From Gilliamella apis (lineage in GTDB: Bacteria; Pseudomonadota; Gammaproteobacteria; Enterobacterales; Orbaceae), in the NCBI RefSeq assembly GCF_030758615.1, contig NZ_CP132381.1, positions 1,736,001-1,800,000 on the forward strand: a stretch of DNA of 64,000 nt, read 5' to 3'. This document shows positions 58,797-64,000 of this stretch, piece by piece; positions within the stretch are counted from its first letter, which is position 1, and every line of letters begins with the position of its first letter. A model generated the notes under the pieces. The model had not been told where the DNA came from, did no database searches, and saw nothing but the letters and a program-made list of their open reading frames with translations. Made by a program: the position numbers and the translations under genes.

Positions 58797-59927
58797 TTAC
58801 CTCATAAATAAACCTGCGGTTCGTTTTCGTCTATTACGATTAGAGACAGAAAAATAACGGAATGCATCAGCGGCATGTGATGCATGGTCATGGAGTGGCT
58901 TATCTCGCCAAGAACCATTTTTATCATCTCACGCTTTACGATACGCAACTAAACTAGCAATACCTTGCGCATATCTGTCAGAATCAAATGCACATATTGG
59001 TAATAACTAACGAACTGATTCGATGCCGTCATCAACGTTGTTTTTTGGGACAACTTTAAAGTTAATGCTGTATTTTTCCCCGTCAATATCATAACCTTCT
59101 TTAGCAATTTGTTTTCGGCTTTTACCATCACCCGACAACTCACGGTTATAAATATCATGAGGTGCCCAATGCTCTGCATACTTATAGCCAAACTCTTCAT
59201 CTTTGCTCTTAAGCACTTTCATGTAATGCCTCAATCCTTCACCACTATTTTCATAGTAGTCAATGATATGAAATTCATCACCAACCTTACGCACAAACCA
59301 AATAGCTGTTGATTCTCCCACACCTAAATCCCAGTATGTATAAACATCCAAATGACTAATCGGATAATGTTGTGATGCGATTTGGGCTAAGATTGCGTAA
59401 TAAGCGCACTCTATTGATTGTTGGAATGCTTCGCTTGGTATAGATGGATATTCACACTTCATATCGTTGCCTAGCGTTTTCTCTTTAAATGCCTGCACAC
59501 TTACGTGTTTACCTAACAATTCAAGATTCTTTGTTTTATTTGGCCACTTAATTTTTTTCATAATCGCATCAGAGTCACCGCTTCTGATAATGGCGATATC
59601 CAATCCTGATAATATAGTTCGCCAAGTTCTCGGCCATTTTTTAATCGGGAGGAAGACAACCGAGCTATTGAGAGAATCCTCTATATCCATCTGGTCTATT
59701 TCAACTAATCGCTTTAGCACATAGTCGGCATCTATTTTGTTACGTTCATTGCGATGTTGCCTAAGTTCTTGAATAGAGTTTTGAACTGAAGTTTTCTGAA
59801 GTAATTGGTAAGATAATTGTGCAAACGTCTTTTGACTATATCCTGCTCGGATTGCTGCTTATGTCGCACTGAGAGCTACTAAATAGTCACGACAAAACAG
59901 CTCCTGTTTGTCTGTGAGCTTTGTCAT
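58797..59927 (-). pseudogene. Fused terminase small/large remnant
   Basis: The start (MTKLTDKQELFCRDYLVALSAT) and GYSQKTFAQLSYQLL are a terminase small subunit, continuing through WPNKTKNLELLGKHVSVQAFKEK. Directly after, the frame reads CEYPSIPSEAFQQSIE and YWDLGVGESTAIWFVRKVG, the nuclease half of a large subunit, ending HASHAADAFRYF. The large-subunit ATPase half is absent, so a deletion joined the two genes in frame. In-frame stops: TAA at 59859-59861, TAG at 59007-59009, TGA at 58929-58931. Confidence 0.85.
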
Positions 59928-59958
59928 ATTTATACCTTTATTTTTTGGATAATAAAAA

Positions 59959-59975
59959 AGCCGCACTAAGCGGCT
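59959..59975 (-). terminator. Terminator after the small membrane gene
   Basis: AGCCGC and GCGGCT form a 6-bp stem with a 5-nt loop followed by TTTTTTATT on the minus strand. Confidence 0.8.
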
Positions 59976-60004
59976 ATATAAAGTTTATGTATAACATAAA
60001 AATT

Positions 60005-60337
60005 TTATAAATTACTAGATAACATATTGAGTAAAAATGTAGCAGAGTATGTTAAGCCTAAAAGTGATGTACTCAATATTATGCATAGAACAAAACCAAC
60101 AAGGTCTCTAATTTTGGACTGTTTATCTTCCTTTTTGTAGAAGCGATGACTACAGTAAACTATATAAAATAATAGAAAAGAATAAAATAATACAGATAAT
60201 CCATATAATATCTTATTATTAAGGATTTTTGATAAAAATAAAAATATAGCTAAAATAAAACAGAGGTTAAATAATTTATTAAATATTTCAATTATATTGT
60301 TGGCTAACTGAAATAAAAAATTGTTTTCTTCTTGCAT
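60005..60337 (-). CDS. Small prophage-region membrane protein (110 aa)
   Basis: Three to four hydrophobic helices with a charged loop (RFYKKEDKQSKIRD). GGAG five bases before the ATG at 60337 fixes the start. It is intact although the surrounding phage genes are ruined, and it has its own terminator. No family is recognised. It may be a cargo gene of the prophage, such as an exclusion or immunity protein, but nothing in the sequence proves that. Confidence 0.55.
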   Translation of the reverse strand: MQEENNFLFQLANNIIEIFNKLFNLCFILAIFLFLSKILNNKILYGLSVLFYSFLLFYIVYCSHRFYKKEDKQSKIRDLVGFVLCIILSTSLLGLTYSATFLLNMLSSNL

Positions 60338-60501
60338 ATTCACTCCTTTTTTAACTTTAAAAAATGGAGGGAAATTATACGTTGTGCTTAATAAATTCTA
60401 ATAACTTAATTTTGTAAATTTTTATTACAATAATTAATTAGTTACCTTACAAATCAAAATGTTATCCAATTTCTACCAATCATCGGTAATTAAACGATAT
60501 A

Positions 60502-60906
60502 TTAAACCAATAATTTGATCTGATCTTGTTCTTCCAATTCTTTCATTCTTGATTGATATGCAAGCTTCTTATCTTGCCGTTTCCTAAGTAAACGACCCGA
60601 TAAACTGGCTATATCTTTTTCTTTCATATATTCCAGCATTAGGTCATTATATTGCTTGATGTGGCTATGTTGCATTTTAATGAGCTATTCAGCCATCCAG
60701 TTAAATGCATTAATGTATGCCTCTTTTATTTGAGAAGCGGCTTTGCCTGTAAATCCCATAACTAAGAATACAAAACCATCTTTAGTCATTTTATAAAATG
60801 AAAAGCCATCTAAGGCCCTATAAAACTCATTCCTAAGTGATCCTTTATTAGAATTGTCAGTGTGATTGACGTAGATTGTAGAATTGATAGCGGTGCGTTT
60901 TCGCAC
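60502..60906 (-). pseudogene. Rha-family phage regulator remnant
   Basis: YKMTKDGFVFLVMGFTGKAASQIKEAYINAFNWM matches the core of phage regulatory protein Rha. A TAG at 60685-60687 interrupts it, after which the same frame continues for 61 more codons (KQYNDLMLEYMKEKD and a charged tail). The usual N-terminal DNA-binding part is missing. Confidence 0.7.
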
Positions 60907-60938
60907 CGATTGAAGTTAAATTTGCTGAATTTTAGGCA

Positions 60939-60959
60939 CAAAAAAACCGCTCTAGGCGG
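60939..60959 (-). terminator. Terminator of the tail fibre gene
   Basis: CCGC and GCGG stem with a short loop followed by a long T run on the minus strand, eight bases after the tail fibre stop. Confidence 0.8.
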
Positions 60960-60966
60960 CAGTTGT

Positions 60967-63168
60967 TTATTGTTTGTTAGTTTTTTTTAACGATTCAATT
61001 TCTTTTGATAATTCCTGTATCGCTTTTACAATCGGAGGAATAAATGAATCGTAGCTCAATGAATAAACATCACTTCCTCCTTTAACTGAGGCATGGTGTA
61101 ATCCTGAAAAATCAACTCCCATTTTTTTACAAAGAGCTTCTACTTCTTGAGCTATAAACCATTCGTGTTCACGAGTGCGTTTTTTAGTTTTTGCTAAATA
61201 ATCAGCCTCATTAAACTCTAGTTTTGTTTTATAGATTGGTTGTTTATTTTCATCTAAGCCAACTTGAATTTTATGATCATCAAAATAATCATCTCTTATA
61301 TTCCATTTTCCACGAACGGGACGTAAACCTAAAATAAAATCTAGACCTAAATCACAATCTCTAATATCAGTTTTATCCCTAATGTCTGAACGTAATTGCA
61401 AAGATTGATAGGCATAAGGTGTTGTGAATGAATTACCTAGTTGAATTTCATTACTGCCTTTTACTGATGATTTATATCCTATTGCTGTTGAATTATAAAC
61501 ATTAGTACATTCTGAACCATCTATCATAAACTCCATTGCTCTAGAGCCAATTGCTGTATTTCTTATTTGATTACCATTTTCACCCAGAAAGTTTAAAGCA
61601 CGAAAACCTATAGCTGTATTATCAGATTTACCACCACTAGTTAATGCCCCAGCTCCAACAACTGTGCTATTTTTTGCTGTAGTACCAGATGCTAAAGCGT
61701 TATATCCAACAATTGTATTGTAATTGCAATTAGTAGTTGAATCGATTTCTGAAAAATAATTAACGACTAACGTTGTTCCTTCACCAACAATATTTTCAGG
61801 AGCTGTACAAATATATGTATTTTCATCGATAACGTTTATAACTAACCAGAGATAATCTGCAGTTATAGAATTTAATATTCCCGTTTTAAATAAAATTTTA
61901 ACTGTAAATCCAGAAGTATAACCATGATTTGGTTGTGTAATAGAAATTATGCCATTTGAAACAGTATATTCACCATTTGCCTTTTCATTTGTTAACTCTT
62001 TCCCTGTCGGACTGACATTGGATTCTAATAATCTACCAGCACAAAAACCTACAGCAGTATTATTCAATCCTCTTTTGAGGTATTGTAAAGATTTATCACC
62101 TAATGCAGTATGTCCATCTGAATGTGTATAAAATAGTGTTGACGCTCCCACTGCTACACAGTTATTTTTATCCGTAGGGAAAGTATTAATTATTTTTTTA
62201 TCAAAATTGACAGGGCAATCACCAGCCCCTGATGCTACACCAATATGAATATTACTATTTCCAGTTACATTAGTTTGCCCTGCATTTCTGCCTATGGCAA
62301 TATTGTTATACCCTGTTGTATTATAACGCATGGTATTATCGCCAAAAGCAGCATTGCGACTACCAGTTACATTATCTCCAGTGCCGTTATTACTAAATAA
62401 ACTTTCAAAACCAAAAGCGGTATTATAAACACCATTCTCCATTGAATAGAGTGCTTGATATCCGATTGCGTAGTTATTTTTAACATTAATAGCATTAAAC
62501 ATAGCTCTCGGCCCAATTGCAATTAGATTTGTACCTATTGCGCCATTTGGTGTTTCTTCTATTTTACTCAACGCATCCTGTCCAATAGCTTGTATATATC
62601 TTCCTGACCGAATAGACATCGAATGATACAAAGCAGGGATTAAAGTACCATCTTTTCTACGAAAGAAGCCATTACAATATTTATTACCTGTATAAACTTT
62701 AGTGACAAGATACGTCAAACCACATAAATCAATAAGTTTATCTTTTAAAGTTTCTTCAATCTTACGGAATACATTATCTTCATTTGTTAGACCATCACCA
62801 ATAGCGCCAAAATCTTTAACGGAAATATTATCAGCATTTTTATCATGTAGAGTTCTAACAATTGCGTCAGGAAATGAATGTTTTACCATAATGTTGGTAT
62901 CATCTATTACATCATAACTAATATTACTTAAATTTGATTGAGTAACATGTTCTAATATTACCTGACTACCTTTAATTGGAGCATTATTAAATACTATTTT
63001 GACACCTAATGGGTTATTTAAACCCGCAATGCGATAATTGTTAACCTGAATACCTTTAACCTTCACAATAAGATTTGATGCATTGACTATTTGGCATAAA
63101 AATGGGAAAACAGCAGTACTACCATCTGCTATATATTCAATTTTGGTTTGTTGCTTAGAGACTGACAC
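60967..63168 (-). CDS. Phage tail fibre with YadA-like repeats and S74 self-cleaving chaperone
   Basis: The 733-residue protein has an N-terminal attachment part (residues 1-110), a NISVKDFGAIGDGLTNE segment as in beta-helix tailspikes, many short repeats like NNIAIGRNAG and NTAIGFRAL (about 215-560) typical of trimeric coiled adhesive stalks, and a C-terminal peptidase S74 domain starting near Ser594 (RSDIRDKTDIRD) with EHEWFIAQEVE and a closing coiled coil. S74 domains fold the trimer and then cut themselves off. The frame is intact. It starts at GTG overlapping the preceding small gene's stop by one base. Confidence 0.88.
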   Translation of the reverse strand: MSVSKQQTKIEYIADGSTAVFPFLCQIVNASNLIVKVKGIQVNNYRIAGLNNPLGVKIVFNNAPIKGSQVILEHVTQSNLSNISYDVIDDTNIMVKHSFPDAIVRTLHDKNADNISVKDFGAIGDGLTNEDNVFRKIEETLKDKLIDLCGLTYLVTKVYTGNKYCNGFFRRKDGTLIPALYHSMSIRSGRYIQAIGQDALSKIEETPNGAIGTNLIAIGPRAMFNAINVKNNYAIGYQALYSMENGVYNTAFGFESLFSNNGTGDNVTGSRNAAFGDNTMRYNTTGYNNIAIGRNAGQTNVTGNSNIHIGVASGAGDCPVNFDKKIINTFPTDKNNCVAVGASTLFYTHSDGHTALGDKSLQYLKRGLNNTAVGFCAGRLLESNVSPTGKELTNEKANGEYTVSNGIISITQPNHGYTSGFTVKILFKTGILNSITADYLWLVINVIDENTYICTAPENIVGEGTTLVVNYFSEIDSTTNCNYNTIVGYNALASGTTAKNSTVVGAGALTSGGKSDNTAIGFRALNFLGENGNQIRNTAIGSRAMEFMIDGSECTNVYNSTAIGYKSSVKGSNEIQLGNSFTTPYAYQSLQLRSDIRDKTDIRDCDLGLDFILGLRPVRGKWNIRDDYFDDHKIQVGLDENKQPIYKTKLEFNEADYLAKTKKRTREHEWFIAQEVEALCKKMGVDFSGLHHASVKGGSDVYSLSYDSFIPPIVKAIQELSKEIESLKKTNKQ

Positions 63169-63314
63169 TATTTATCTCCTTTGGCTTCTAAAGTGTCGAA
63201 AAATTCTGTGCTTTGCTCGGAATAGTTCTACATTGATGCTTTGTGTTTACCTAAATAACAAGCTAAACCAGCTACACTTGGGCGACCTACTTTTTTCTTA
63301 TCGCCCTTTTTCAT
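63168..63314 (-). pseudogene. Small phage protein, interrupted by TAG
   Basis: MKKGDKKKVGRPSVAGLACYL opens a short basic protein with a GRPSVAGLA segment like phage DNA-packaging or helix-turn-helix proteins. TAG at 63228-63230 interrupts it; the frame continues as NYSEQSTEFFDTLEAKGDK to the overlap with the tail fibre start. AAGGA lies ahead of the ATG. Confidence 0.5.
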
Positions 63315-63333
63315 AATATTTCCTTAAATTAAC

Positions 63334-64000
63334 TTAAATATACATGATTGCAGGTATTTTTCTTTCTCCTTCACCTAAACTAGGGTTATTTATAATTTTC
63401 CCTTTGTACCACAATGATGCACTACCACCTCCATCAAGATTAAATGCATTCATGCAACCAAGAGCTCTCAATTTTCTAGCTATTTGATCCATTGTACAAC
63501 CAGCAATTCCAGATTTGCCATCAACCGCAAGCAATATATAACTTCCATCATTTTTCTGTCCTAAACACATTCTAGCGGATAAATTTTTAAACCAACCATA
63601 ATGAGTTACCAACTCATATGGAAGCGGGTCATATACCTCACCATCGACAACAAGTGGAGATTGGAATGTAGCTGTTTGCCATGCATTTTCAGCAATGCTA
63701 GCTGAGGCAATCATTAATGGGTTATTGGAACTATAGTTAGGTGTAGAGAAATCGCGACATGTTAATCTATTGTATCTATCAATGACAAGCATGCTACGTG
63801 CCCACCAAAAATTTTCTGTTCCATAAGTATCATATACAGTCCCATTTACAACGATATCACCAAGTTTTTTACTTGGAACATTCCAAGAACTGCTATTCCA
63901 TGCTAGGGTTGCATTATCAATAGATTTCATCCAGTCTGATAGTGTTTTAAAATCAAAGCTATTAGCTGCTTGTTGTATTTTTCGGTAATCATTGACTTGA
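63334..64000 (-). CDS. Phosphodiester glycosidase-family phage protein (partial)
   Basis: The frame is open to the window edge, so the start is missing. The visible 222 residues contain DYRKIQQAANSFDFKTLSDWMK and end with LLAVDGKSGIAGCTMDQIARKL ... NAFNLDGGGSASLWYKG, the NAGPA/DUF2233 phosphodiester-glycosidase signature. In phages such domains occur in tail proteins and may cut cell-surface glycans. It lies upstream of the tail fibre gene on the same strand. Confidence 0.82.
   Translation of the reverse strand, partial: QVNDYRKIQQAANSFDFKTLSDWMKSIDNATLAWNSSSWNVPSKKLGDIVVNGTVYDTYGTENFWWARSMLVIDRYNRLTCRDFSTPNYSSNNPLMIASASIAENAWQTATFQSPLVVDGEVYDPLPYELVTHYGWFKNLSARMCLGQKNDGSYILLAVDGKSGIAGCTMDQIARKLRALGCMNAFNLDGGGSASLWYKGKIINNPSLGEGERKIPAIMYI

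Noticed and set aside
57937..63314. Stop-codon reassignment in the prophage
   Set aside because: TAA, TAG and TGA all interrupt frames, and frameshifts and deletions are present too; decay explains this better than a recoded phage.

Overview
The window is AT-rich gammaproteobacterial chromosome (roughly one third G+C by eye). Conserved blocks match enteric gene order or families: divergent lptFG / pepA-holC, ErpA, HemL, Bcp, PerM, YjgR, YdcH-like, MgtA, TopB, ZntB and a chu/hmu haem locus. With the AT richness and the gut-type content (anaerobic haem breakdown, PTS sugars, large adhesins), this suggests a host-gut member of Orbales/Orbaceae such as Gilliamella. That placement is inference; no rRNA is present.

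Layout. 1-6.4 kb: YnfA-like membrane protein, a lipoprotein and two large invasin-like surface proteins on the minus strand. The second has a 7-nt tandem repeat near its 5' end that currently puts it out of frame, a likely phase-variation switch. 6.4-13.6 kb: holC-pepA, lptFG, msrA-cybB-msrB, ybiI and a DUF421 gene. 13.8-21.4 kb: an accessory zone with a frameshifted endonuclease V gene, a duplicated HPP/TetR divergent pair in which each copy has lost a different gene, an AlkD-DUF1848-Ada-like alkylation-repair cluster and an MFS exporter. 21.8-28.2 kb: a PTS operon (IIA-IIB-IIC, SIS isomerase, DHDPS/NAL-type lyase, KDPG-type aldolase) ending in its own PRD regulator. 28.6-31.3 kb: tRNA-Leu and tRNA-Gly, erpA, hemL, bcp. 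31.3-34.1 kb: an inserted MFS pump plus ArsR regulator, flanked by duplicated copies of the bcp-perM junction. 34.1-45.3 kb: perM, yjgR, ydcH-like, mgtA (with a long leader holding two small ORFs), topB and zntB. 45.4-56.9 kb: a Fur-box-flanked haem locus: minus-strand chuW-chuX-chuY-hmuU-hmuV, then two tandem hmuT-hmuR cassettes on the plus strand. chuX and the second hmuR each carry a one-base frameshift in a homopolymer. 57-64 kb: decayed prophage with portal, fused terminase and Rha remnants, an apparently intact S74-type tail fibre, and a phosphodiester-glycosidase gene running off the window end.

How it fits together: the haem genes form a path from outer-membrane uptake (HmuR) through the periplasm (HmuT) and inner membrane (HmuU/HmuV) to oxygen-independent ring opening (ChuW) and reduction (ChuY), with ChuX as carrier. 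The PTS operon would import and phosphorylate an unidentified sugar, isomerise it and cleave it to pyruvate. Recurrent themes are duplication followed by decay, and frame changes at simple repeats.
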